Shown here piece after piece: positions 35,001 through 44,700 of a DNA stretch of 64,000 nucleotides. The position numbers were made by a program, and so were the translations under genes. Below the pieces are notes generated by a model. It was not told the DNA's origin, searched no databases, and saw only the letters and a list, made by a program, of their open reading frames with translations. The stretch's first letter is position 1. Every line of letters starts with the position of its first letter. Origin of the DNA: Mytilisepta virgata (lineage: Eukaryota; Mollusca; Bivalvia; Mytilida; Mytilidae); NCBI GenBank assembly GCA_028015205.1, contig CM051511.1, forward strand, positions 37,101,204 through 37,165,203. The letters run 5' to 3'.

Positions 35001-38000
35001 GCTAGAATTTCGATACTAGCCCGAAATTGATACTGTTAAAAAATTGTAAAATTTGTGAAAACTAAGGAGATATCCGTCGTGCATACCTATGTCCTTAGAT
35101 CGTTTTTGCTTTACCTCTTTTGGTCATTTGGACTTTTTTTTAATTTGCTCTTTAACTTTTTGGATGGTAGTTTTGGTGTCCGACTTTTAAGGCCTTGAGC
35201 ACAACTTATGATTCGTAAATCGACGAAATGTGCACATCTTGTGCATCAAAATTGGTATCAAAGAACTTTATTTTTAACCGGTCATTTCTATCTCGTTTTA
35301 TTTGTTTTAGATAAAATGAAGATACGAAGACCAAAACAAGATAAAATATCATACAGACTGGTTAACACAAGTTCATAACAGTTAAAATTGAATTATGTAT
35401 TGTTAAACTGTATCTGTGCTGAACTCATCTAATCGTTCAAGTCTTTGGTTAAATAACTTGTATTTACAAAAGTAAATAAAAATTGGTTTGGGCAACTATT
35501 TATTTTCTTGTTTTATCCCACTTTTCGTGAAATCAGTATAGTATTAGTTTTTTAAAATATTTTAACAGAATGGAGTATTTTCTGCACTTCCATACATTTT
35601 TTCCTCGGTGTTTTCTGTGTCGGCTGGACATTTGGCAGATTACCTCAGACGTAAAAGAATATTAAGTACCAGACAAACACGAAGAACATTTCAAAGTATT
35701 GGTATGTTATTTAGGTCAATAGATGATTTTAGTATATTATGTAGGTCAATAGAGATGGTTCTGGTATGTTATTTAGGTCAATAGATGGTTTAAGTATATT
35801 ATGTAGGTCAATAGATGGTTTAAGTATATTATGTAGGTCAATAGAGATGGTTCTGGTATGTTATTTAGGTCAATAGAGATGATTTTCGTATATTATGTAG
35901 GTCAATAGAGATGGTTCTGGTATGTTATTTAGGTCAATCGAGATGATTTTAGTATATTATGTAGGTGAATAGAGATGGTTCTGGTATGTTATTTAGGTCA
36001 ATAGAGATGATTTTAGTATATTATGTAGGTCAATAGAGATGGTTCTGGTATGTTATTTAGGTCAATAGATATGGTTTTTGTATGTTATAAAGGTCAATAG
36101 ATATGGTTTTTGTATGTTATTTAGGTGAATTAAGAGATGGTTTTAGTAAGTTATTTCGATCAATAGTAATGGTTGTGGCTCGTCTTTACTGTCATTTTGA
36201 TTCAACAAACACTTCATGCAAGCCATGAACTCCAATACATTTCTTTTTTCAAGATTTTAGGCCGTGAGCACAACTGATAAGTCGTAAATCCGAGAAATGT
36301 GTACATCTTGTGCATCAAAGTTGGTGTCAAATAATTTTATTTTACCGAGAAGCATATTATTGCACGGCTTTTGGGCTTTTGTATAATGTCGAGATCTTTG
36401 AAGTGACGTTAGTATAAAATCCATCTTGACCATGTAGAAATACATTTGTGTATAATAAAATAAGACAGTTTGTTCACATTGTTATATAAAATATACGTAT
36501 AATTTAAGAAAGAGTTGTAAACGTTACCAGCTTTTTCTATTCAGTTAGGTAGTTTTTCTCTAAATCTGCGGATCTAATTGTTTTCTAGCTGATTTTCTAA
36601 GTGTCCAATGATGTTGACATACAAGCCTGTTGATTTAACAGTATTTCATTGGTTATAATATGATTGATTTAGGCATTTTTTTAGGCTATCATTTTTGTTC
36701 ATTAATTTTTTAGGCATTTTTCTCTCTTCCCGACTCCGTAAATGTGTTTTGATAGCATTTGTATGCGGAGTTAAATAACTACGTTCACAATTCATCTAGC
36801 TACGTATGTGATTCTTTGTGTTTTTTTCACGTAAGCGCGATGTATACCGCCCGTTACGGAACTGTTACAGTAACTGCAATTTTGAATTCACAAATGATAC
36901 ATGTGGACAAAATAAAACACTTTTATTATGTTTCTCGAAAAATGAACAACACACATACATATCACTGACGTCCTTATATTTATGAGTTCTGCTAGGCTCC
37001 GAAAGAGTAAAATATATATTATTTCTTAACATAATTGCTTATTTTCTTGTAGCCTTCATTGGAGCCGGAACATTTTTAATAGCAACGGGCTTTGTGCCAT
37101 GCGAAAGAAGATATCTCGCTGTGATATTCCTATGTTTGGGTGTTACCATTAACGGAATACAGAGAGCAGGCTTTTCTGTGAATCATATTGACGTTGCTCC
37201 AAAGTAATTATTTATAATTTGTTTTGTTCGATTTTAATAAATTTTCGTACTTTGAATCATAAATCTGTAATGTTAAAACACTAATGTTTATAGTTTTAGT
37301 GGTGAAATTTTGAAAAAAAATTCCTAAATGCACATCTTACTGAAACAAAGCATTCTAATTTTAACTGTGCACATTGTTCACAATAGAAATACATAATCTA
37401 ATGTAATTTTGATATAACTTTGAAATCTATGTTGAAAAGCCCATGCATCCTACAAATATTGCAGTAGAAAATAACGACACCTGCAAATCGTCACTAAGTT
37501 CTACAAAGAAATTTATATAGAATTTTTACACTCCGTTTACAGCGGAGATATATAGAATCTAACACCAGTTCAAATGCAAGATCGAGAAATATCAGACACT
37601 TGAGGGTAAGATTTCAAACGTTCTGTGACGAGGCTTGCCGAGTCAGAGACAATTAAAATCCTTCCCGAGGTTTGGAATAATGGAGTTTGATTCTTTTTCT
37701 TACCCCTATGGCTTTCAAATATATACTCCCCTTTATAACGTCATAACTCATGGAACGTGCTTCTGGGCGCGTTGATTGAAAATGTATATAATTTCTTTCT
37801 GGGAAATAGATCGTGCAGCTTTTCTCACCCATGTACAAGACAGAAAAATCCGCCCCCCCCCCAAATAGCGGTCTGTTCTGTCCATGTGGTAAGAAAACAG
37901 TATCAAATTTTGTAAAAAAATTATGGGAATTATTCCTGTTTTTCTCTATTTTCCCGATTGTTAAGTCGACTTTAAGAGTCTATTTCTATGTTTTTTTACA

Positions 38001-40098
38001 CCAGGTACGCAGGAGTTATGTTGGGAATCACGAATACTATGGCAACCATTCCTGGAATGGTATCCCCTCTTGTTGCCGGGGCTCTGACTCCTAATGTAAG
38101 TATTATTTTTATTGTAAATATATTATCTCGAAAGGTTGAGAAAAATAAATGGTTTTGACAACGCAGATGCACATTACAAAATAATTTTGTTTTTACTTTA
38201 ATTTTCTATCAGCAGCGTGTAGAATTACTTGACATTTCACAATCAATCTTATAATTTTTTTTTAGAAATTTCATTTTCGTTATTGTATTGAGATCATAAA
38301 ATGCATTCATATGAAAAAAACGAAAGATTTCGGTTGCAGGCAAACAGAAGTTCAACATGATACTGATTTTAGAAATAATTCATTGGTGTCATGCTCTATG
38401 GTTATTTTAACATTGGTAGGCATTACAGTTGGGCTCAGTTCTAACCTCTCTTTAGAACTGTCCTAAATTGTCAGAAGAAGTGTTCTAGAACAGTTCTAGA
38501 ACTGTCATCCTGACACCTTTAGAACCGTTTATGACAGGGTGTGTCCTGACCTATAACCATTTATGACAGTTCTACCCTAGAACCATTCTGGAGGTTCTAC
38601 CCTAGAACCATTTATGACAGTTCTACCCTAGAACCATGTATGACAGTTCTACCCTAGAACCATTCTGGACAATTCTACCCTAGAACCATTTATGACAGTT
38701 CTACGCTAGAAACATTCTAAACGGTTCTACCCTAGAACTATTTATGACACTGGCAATAGTTCATGAATCTTGAACATAAAAATTATAAGAAATAAATAAA
38801 ATAATTAATTTGTTGTCATTATTTTAAAATCAACTTTTAGCATACCGAAATATTTTATAGAGTAAAAGTTTCACTCACAATAAAGGTTTTACTAAAACTA
38901 AATGACCATAGGGCTTGGCAACAATGAATTATTTCGATTCTAACAGGACAATATGCATCAAAACGAACCCTATAAGGGCAGCCATGTCGATTTTAACAAT
39001 GCAATCACTTTCGCAGGAAAAAGTAAAATGTCTTTAAACAAACAAAATAAATTTGTGAGATTTTAAAGCAAATTCCATCGTTCCAGATCCTGTATAACGT
39101 ATGATTTTCCGTTTTTGACTGTCGATCTGGGATCATTTGAACGTATGATGTTATACCTTGGACTGTGACTTCGCACTTTCGACTGTCACAACATTTCGCG
39201 TGACATTTATCGTTGTTGTATTTCGAGCTTTGCTAAATGTTCGTAAAGCGATAAATGAAAAAAAGATTCAGTGAGATGGAAGAATATAACTTTGAAACTT
39301 TATTTTATTAACAAAATAAAACAGTTCAGTCATTTCATGTGTGCTTCAAGCTTCACGTCAACAACGAATTGTGTGCATGTCTTCTATTTAGAACGCGGAT
39401 GTGTTTCTATTGCGAAAGCGCACGTCATATTAGAATAATACGCAGCAGCATAATTTATTTTAACAAAAAGACATTAACAAGCGAAGTTAGGCTAAAGAAA
39501 GATTGATTGATTGATTGTTTTAACGTCCAGTGGCAAATATTCCATGTTTCTTCAGGACGAGAACCAGTTCAATTTATCAAATAATTCACATAAGGGGTGG
39601 GATGGAACACAAAGGGGAACCAATTTTGACTGCCACTGTAAAGGAGGATGGTTGGGTATGGTCGGATAATTTATCCTTCTGTAGCGCCCATCAGTCTACT
39701 CTCTTTCAAAAACTACAGAAGGGGTCTTTAGCGTGCAGGGAGTGCGCATTCTCCAAACATGGTCCGCGGTCAGGCTTTCCGATCTCCCCTACCCGCCACC
39801 TGGGGACGCGCTAGGAAGCTCTTTGAGATTGAATTCCCGTGATCCGTCATAGGTGCCTAGCCAAAGAAAGAATATAATTTGAAAGTTAAATCCAAAATTA
39901 ACAGAAATAAGATTTGTGAGCCTTTTTCATTTTATGCAGGATACGCAAGAAGAATGGAGGAATGTATTCTATGTTTGTGGAGCCTTTTGGGTATTTGGCA
40001 CTATCGTCTTTGGGGGTTTTGCTCGTGGTGAAGTTCAGCCATGGGCCAAAGACAGTGAAGGAGAAACAAAGACAAAACTTACGGTGTCTCAAAGTTAA
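26069..40098 (+). CDS. SLC17-type (sialin-like) transporter gene C, 11 exons, 503 aa
   Basis: It is a close paralogue of gene B with the same length and intron phases. Exons: 26069-26129, 27889-28106, 29466-29699, 32337-32424, 33376-33471, 34224-34354, 34692-34841, 35569-35701, 37053-37203, 38005-38095, 39940-40098 (1512 nt in total, uninterrupted). R48 in TM1 and the [12 protein letters not shown] signature are kept. GLAT-G gives Thr171 in place of the TM4 glutamate. [10 protein letters not shown] is the exact family consensus. The luminal loop has only two sequons (N65, N75), against three in gene B. TM7 reads [14 protein letters not shown]. In exon 3 I count about 18 differences from gene B in 234 nt. 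Intron 4 uses a GC donor. Intron 3 carries a Tc1 transposon and a foldback, and introns 8 and 10 carry minisatellites. No lesion was found in the coding sequence. Substrate unknown. Confidence 0.93.
26646..26815. repeat. foldback (inverted repeat) in gene C intron 1
   Basis: The arms 'gataatcaatcatggt ... aatgtgaga(c)tggacaattcca ... ggttcatattttct' and their inverse 'agaaaatgtgaacc ... tggaattgtcccatctcaca ... accatgactgattatta' surround a short loop. It is an imperfect hairpin of about 170 bp, probably a MITE. Confidence 0.7.
28974..29098. repeat. foldback in gene C intron 2
   Basis: The arms 'taatacataacctaatccat', 'cggacc', 'gggtatcatcccg' fold back on 'cgggatgatacc', 'atagattaggt' and 'acgtatta'. 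The central text 'cctcgggcaagtcctc' resembles the foldbacks at 44150-44280 and 63070-63200 ('gcccgaggacttgccc'), so this is probably a dispersed family. Confidence 0.65.
30029..30181. repeat. near-perfect 153-bp palindromic foldback in gene C intron 3
   Basis: Two ~70-bp arms starting 'taaccaaatattaatgaaag' and ending with the inverse complement are separated by only about 10 nt ('acggtaacaa'). Mismatches are few. It lies about 540 bp upstream of the Tc1 element in the same intron. In RNA it would form a long hairpin. It is most likely a MITE or foldback element. Confidence 0.88.
30723..32269 (-). mobile_element. Tc1/mariner (DD34E) transposon, copy 1
   Basis: It is 1547 bp with 25-bp perfect terminal inverted repeats (outer part TACTGAACCGCAAAAGAAAC) and TA on both sides (30721-30722, 32270-32271), as expected for Tc1/mariner insertion. 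It carries one transposase gene on the minus strand, with a single stop codon. It lies in intron 3 of gene C, antisense to the host gene. The second copy of the same family is at 61048-62590 in the opposite orientation. Confidence 0.95.
30915..31958 (-). pseudogene. Tc1-like transposase with one premature stop
   Basis: A cut-and-paste transposase of about 347 residues, starting [16 protein letters not shown] at 31958. An N-terminal helix-turn-helix DNA-binding region is followed by a GRP-type linker ([11 protein letters not shown]). The catalytic DDE residues lie in [17 protein letters not shown] and [10 protein letters not shown], with 34 residues between the second D and E (Tc1 class). A TGA at 31485-31487 replaces the TGC (Cys) found in the other copy, right after the first catalytic motif; the same frame continues on both sides. 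An in-frame ATG further upstream (near 32018) would add about 20 residues but is probably not the start. This copy has two extra residues (QS) compared with the other. Confidence 0.92.
32425..32430 (+). other. non-canonical GC 5' splice site of gene C intron 4
   Basis: Exon 4 ends at 32424 (GTT G) to join GT GCA ACT of exon 5. The intron begins GCAAGT, as in gene B (11481). The surrounding 10 bp differ (tcatattcag in B, tcatatgttg in C) while gcaagttt is unchanged. Confidence 0.85.
34095..34162. repeat. small foldback in gene C intron 5
   Basis: The arms 'acaattatagccttta' and 'taaaggctataattgt' surround a loop that itself contains an inverted gtcgataa-like motif. It lies about 60 bp upstream of exon 6. 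Confidence 0.6.
34905..35290 (+). repeat. mytilid-type dispersed repeat 'gagcacaactgatgagtcg', copy in gene C intron 7
   Basis: Two modules. One has 'ccgatgccgctgctggtg' and 'gctagaatttcgatactagc'; the second has 'aggccttgagcacaactt', 'tcgtaaatcgacgaaatgtg' and 'cacatcttgtgcatcaaaat'. The family recurs at 36255, 41613, 46256 (reverse), 50589 and 58985. No coding frame. Confidence 0.8.
35702..36175. repeat. minisatellite that starts at the exon 8 splice donor of gene C
   Basis: A ~32-bp unit occurs in two alternating forms: 'ctggtatgttatttaggtca' with 'atagagatg', and 'ttagtatattatgtaggtca' with 'atagagatggtt'. This gives a ~64-bp higher-order repeat over about 470 bp. The first unit begins with the real donor (ATTG|GTATGT). 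Later units repeat the donor-like TG|GTATGT about six times. Gene B has the same donor but no array. Confidence 0.9.
36255..36345 (+). repeat. dispersed 'gagcacaactgataagtcg' repeat, gene C intron 8
   Basis: A single second-module copy ('taggccgtgagcacaactga', 'cgtaaatccgagaaatgtg', 'catcttgtgcatcaaagttg') lies just after the minisatellite. The rest of intron 8 up to 37052 shows nothing recognisable. Confidence 0.75.
38551..38750. repeat. ~27-bp minisatellite in gene C intron 10
   Basis: About seven units of 'gttctaccctagaaccattt' plus 'atgaca', with variants (attctggag, attctggac, attctaaac). Related 'tctagaac' text at 38470-38550 suggests an older, diverged part of the same array. Between this array and 39500 nothing recognisable is seen. 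Confidence 0.88.
39501..39858. repeat. dispersed 'cagtggca' repeat, copy 2
   Basis: It starts with (gatt)n and 'gttttaacgtccagtggcaa', then 'aggacgagaaccagttcaa' and 'aattttgactgccactg'. It shares text with 8305-8475. It ends about 80 bp before the last exon of gene C. I recall similar sequence as a frequent mollusc repeat. The 94-codon frame here is not a gene. Confidence 0.65.
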
Positions 40099-40235
40099 TC
40101 AAATTGAATTATAAATGTACTTGTATATTTAGATGATAATTATATTTACCTTCGATCTTTAAACGTGATATAGTTAATAGTCTGTTTTTTTTTAACAAAA
40201 CAAATGATAGGTGGAAAGATACAACAAGACTGAAA

Positions 40236-40350
40236 CATAAATATAAAGGAAAAATATATAACTGGAGAGGTAAAAAATGACATACCAATCAATGCTATCA
40301 AGCAGACACAACCTCTTACAAAATAGCACAAAGCACACACATAAAATCAG
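40236..40350. repeat. dispersed 'taactggagaggtaaaaaatg' repeat, copy 3
   Basis: It shares 'atgacataccaatcaatg' and an A/C-rich tail with 10940-11070 and 19595-19700. It lies 138 bp after the gene C stop codon. Confidence 0.5.
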
Positions 40351-40644
40351 CATACGGTCAGAATATTATTATTTATGGGTACCCAAAACCCCCTTCCCTC
40401 TTTATATATTCTCACACTCAATACATTATGATTACCAGAAAGGTGACCACTCGGTAGAATTCTGTAAATATTAAAGTGTAGATGTGCAGGAAGAATGTTT
40501 GGAAGACGGAGATATATACACTATGTGTACATTGCCGGAAAAGTTGCAATTTATTTAACAGGTAGAAATGCGAGGATAAATGTTTATAATCTAATTTGAT
40601 TTGAATACTGCACTTTGGTTGGCTGAACAGCATAGAGCAACATT

Positions 40645-40779
40645 GGTTATACTGTATAACCTAGTTTGGTCATGTGACATCATCAACGGATTAATCTTAA
40701 TTTGACATGTGGATTATTTATACATGCTTCGCGGTTTATTATGCGTAAACTGACCCAAACCAGGTTATATTGTATAACC
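40645..40779. repeat. inverted repeat pair in the gene C-D spacer
   Basis: The arms 'ggttatactgtataacctag' with 'tttggtca' and 'tgacccaaaccaggttatat' with 'tgtataacc' mirror each other around about 75 bp. Probable MITE. Otherwise 40351-41612 holds nothing I recognise. Confidence 0.6.
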
Positions 40780-41612
40780 TGTTCAAAAATTGAAAACATT
40801 CCTTAAACAGTAACCATCGGCGGGGATATCCTTTCGTTTCATTTGCAGTTCAAACAAATACTCTAATTTTATATGATGATCTATTTTAATAAATAAGTCT
40901 TCAGACGCGGCTTTGCTTTATAGCTTCCACAAGAAACCCTTGCCTCACTATATATTTCAACCTAGTTAAGACCTTGGTAATACTAAAAAAAAAGATGTCA
41001 ATAGCATATAATCAAACAGAATAGTATTAAATGCACGTGTATTACGTTCATATACTCTAATTTGTTTCGTATCTCATCAATCAAATATTGAGCTGATGGT
41101 TTTTCAAAGACAGCTTGTATAAATATTGTTCGGTTTGTTGGATTTATAAAAAAAAATCAGTAAGAAACAATGTCGGACTTGTCACTTACATGCATTGCAT
41201 TCTTAGACTTTTAACTAGAAAGGGTCTAAATGAAAATATGAGGACAAAGTTTGTGATTATAACTTCTCTAATGCAAATATTCTATTTTTCTGCTAACATA
41301 CCAAAGCCTTGTTGTACATGTAAGATGACTCTACATCACGGTCGATTCATTCTTGTAGTGACGAAAAAGAATTGAATTGCTAAATTCCCAACTGATAAAA
41401 TCCTCCCTTAAAACATTATACCAAACATTAATGCAACTTTCATGCAATGTATGTGACTAGTTCGAAAATGTTTGTCTCACAGCATGTCCTACAAGCGAAA
41501 ATAAGAAATAAGAAACCAGTACAACGTTCAGCATATTTAAAAGCCAAATATGCAAAAAGGTAGGTCTATAGAAACCATCTAAGGAGAAGGCTTTATGATA
41601 AACAAATTCTTC

Positions 41613-42024
41613 ATTTTAGGCCTTGAGCACAACTGATGAGTCCTACATCGACGAAATTTGTACATCTTAGAACCATAGAATTTTATTTTTACAACTGAGG
41701 CGATACCGCTGCTGGTGGAATCTATTTCCCTCAGGGTATCTCCGTTGCTAGTATTTCGATACCAGCCGAAATTTATACTTAAAATATACTGTTATAAAAT
41801 TGTAAAATAAGTGGAAACTAAGGAATATCTCCCTCGCGCATAGCTCTGTCCTAAGATGGTCTTGGCTTACGCCTTTTGGTCATTTTTGATTTTTGAACTT
41901 CCTCTTAAACTTTTTGGATTTTGTTTTTGTTTTCAAAATTTTAGGCCTTAAGCACAACTGATGAATCGTAAATCGAAGAAATGCGCACATTATTGTGCAT
42001 CAAAATTTGTATCAAAGAATTTTA
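41613..42024 (+). repeat. dispersed 'gagcacaactgatgagtc' repeat, two second modules
   Basis: The order is second module (41613), first module ('gataccgctgctggtgga', 'gctagtatttcgatacc'), second module (41940). This shows the family can lie as a head-to-tail repeat with a period of about 325 bp. Confidence 0.8.
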
Positions 42025-42084
42025 ACTTCATACAAGATTGCCACATATAACACTACAAAAGATCAAATAAGGTAACTGGAAAAA

Positions 42085-42480
42085 GATGATATGATTTCAG
42101 CTATTATTTGACCTTATCTGACATGAAAAATTAAAATTAAGATTTCAGGTTAGAATTTGCATCCATTTTATCGAATAATGATCGCACTTACACAATCTAT
42201 CAATTATTGTACAAAATTCCTTCCTGTGATAACAGCGACGCCATGAACGTCGGCTAAATCAAGAATTTGTTAAATTGAGTATTTTCACAGTAGATTTTGA
42301 TCAAAGCAACTATGAGCAGCAGCCTTACCCAAAAAGAATTTTTTAATATAATGTTTGTCTTACATAAAGACACAATTCAGTGCAATTTCTTTTTGGACAA
42401 GGCTGTTGCTCATATAAAAATTTTAATTCAAAGGTCCAAAAATGAGTGAAATGGTCTTTTTCATTGATTTCCTTACAATT
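42085..42480 (+). repeat. dispersed repeat related to 51196-51617 (opposite strand)
   Basis: The text 'gatatgatttcagctattat', 'gacaatctatcaattattg'-like sequence, 'gtacaaaattccttcc' and 'ttttcacagtagattttgat' matches the reverse complement of the TIR element in gene D intron 5. The right part holds an inverted 'gcaacagccttgtcc' / 'agcagccttacccaaaaag' pair. Confidence 0.7.
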
Positions 42481-42537
42481 ACACAGAAATATTCCTGAAA
42501 ATGCAACATTTTAATAGTACTTTATGATACTTGGTTA

Positions 42538-44700
42538 AACTTCAGTTACTGTCATTTTCAATTATCTACTTGGACCTGGTTGTTAAACTCGTTTAACCGA
42601 GAGATAAATTTAACCAGAGGTTAGGTGCAGTAAATTTCTTCACAATTTAACCCTCAGTTAGATTTAACAGTGCGTTAAATAAATTGAACAACTGAGTCCT
42701 GGAATGATCAAATGTAAAGTTGACCCCATCACGTACCCGAAGCTAGACTATCGTGAGATTAATTAAATTAATCTGTGTCAATGGTACAAACAAATGGAAA
42801 AGGGTCAGGATAAAGAATTTCCGTTACAACCGTTTCTGGATAAGGAACCACATCAAGGTGAGGTCAAAATATTTTTTGTTAAAAATGTCATCATTCATTG
42901 TTGTCGGTTTTCACAAGTTGATAAAAGCATGGAATTTAAGTATTAAATTTTATTTTATAGACAATGCTTTCACTTTTTCAACTTTTACATGTATACATGT
43001 ACATAGTCATGTTGGTATAAGTATATATCAGTATTATGATTAAAGATACATCTGGTATACATGTAATTATTCTCCATTCAAAATATACAGGTGTCATTGT
43101 ATCATGTCGCCATTTCCCATGTTTTCTTGTTACCAGTACCGCTACAGTGTCGTAGCTTGCCGTTTCTAAAGGTAAGGCAAACATTTCCTTCGTCTTCCAA
43201 AAAGGACGTGGACAGGAGGTTGCCGTTTCGGCTCATTCATCCCTTCATCTTAGGCTAAAGGGATCAAGTGGAAACGACCAACTTTATAAACCATATTGAA
43301 AATAGCACTGGTTAAAAATTAAATCTGAAATTCTAGCTGAGACGACTGCCTTACTGTCTTAATGCAAGTACGCCACTGCCTTACTCAGTACTGTATGCTT
43401 CTTCCAGATGGTTGTGTTATAATTCACATTACTAATGCTCTATAATTAACAAATAATTCATGGGATGTACCTTTAAATTCCAACGTTATATACCGAACGA
43501 TACCAGAATTAGGGTGGTAGATCTATATGAGAGAACTAGGCCTATTTATTCAGTATGCAACGTCCGTTGTAGTTAAAATTAATTCACAGACATTATTACA
43601 TTTTTGTTTAATGATTATAATAATTTGCCATTTTAAAACCATATAAAAACACTTTATATGAATATTTCGACAACTTTCGTCTTATATCCAATGTCAGAGA
43701 CAGTGAAGCCAAAAGGTTAATGAAAATTATTTGTTGCGTGGTAATATTTCTGTAGTTCTCATATTAATTTTTTAAGTCTCAGTCCAATTTAGAAATACTA
43801 GAAACTTTACACATAAATAAACCATTCACAAGAAGCTAAAATAAATCTGTAGAAAATGTATATATTTTACTTAACATGCACTGAATTCACATTGAAGGTA
43901 ATTAGCTGTAGGGCATCGTTTGTATTCTTTAATGACATATAATTTATTATCATATATTTAAATTATTGGATGTAATTTTCATTTGTTTTGTTACGATCAC
44001 AATTTTTGTATTGTAAATAATGTTTGGTTTTATTTAATATATTTTACTCTCTGGACTATACGCATTATGGAATCCTCTAAAGGTCAGAACACTATATAGT
44101 TCTTTTTTAACATCTTCTTATCTATTTAGAGCCATTTTTGTCAAATAACTACATGGCATTTTCCATATTGGGTCCAATATTGAGCCCGAGGACTTGCCCA
44201 AATGCCGATATGGGACGATGGTTGATACCAGGGCCAATTATATGGAAAATGTCATGTTATAATCTATTGATCACATATTTTTCAGGCAGAAGAAAATAAT
44301 CAGAATATAAATTCAACTGGAATGTATTTGGAACAAAAAAAATATCACAGAAACAATTTTATTTATCTGAATTGAGAATATAAGCAAAGGTGGATTTTTG
44401 AGGGCAAGTATGGATATTCGGGGGCAAATATGGATTTTAACGTTCTAGGGCAAATATTGGACACTCATTTACGGTCATATATGCTATGCAAACGTATTAC
44501 TACTAAATATGTGATAAAATATATTACAGTCAGTCAGTTTTTGTCAAGTATATATTAAAAATGTCTAAGAATACAAATTTTTGGGTTCTTTGCTAAACGG
44601 AAATGGTAATCTTTATTCAACTATAAACGACTTAACAAAAATGCCAAAGAAACTTCTTTTTGCTTTATATTTAAAGCTGTCATCCATTGTTGGGGCGAAG
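42538..44700 (+). repeat. left unit of a segmental duplication (gene D 5' region)
   Basis: It is homologous in direct orientation to 59174-64000: 5' flank, exon 1 and the start of intron 1, down into the LINE relic. The left unit lacks four insertions present on the right, so it serves as the empty-site reference. In both units a foldback with 'ttgttaaactcgtttaac' or 'ttgttcaactcg' lies about 100-200 bp before the start codon. Confidence 0.9.
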
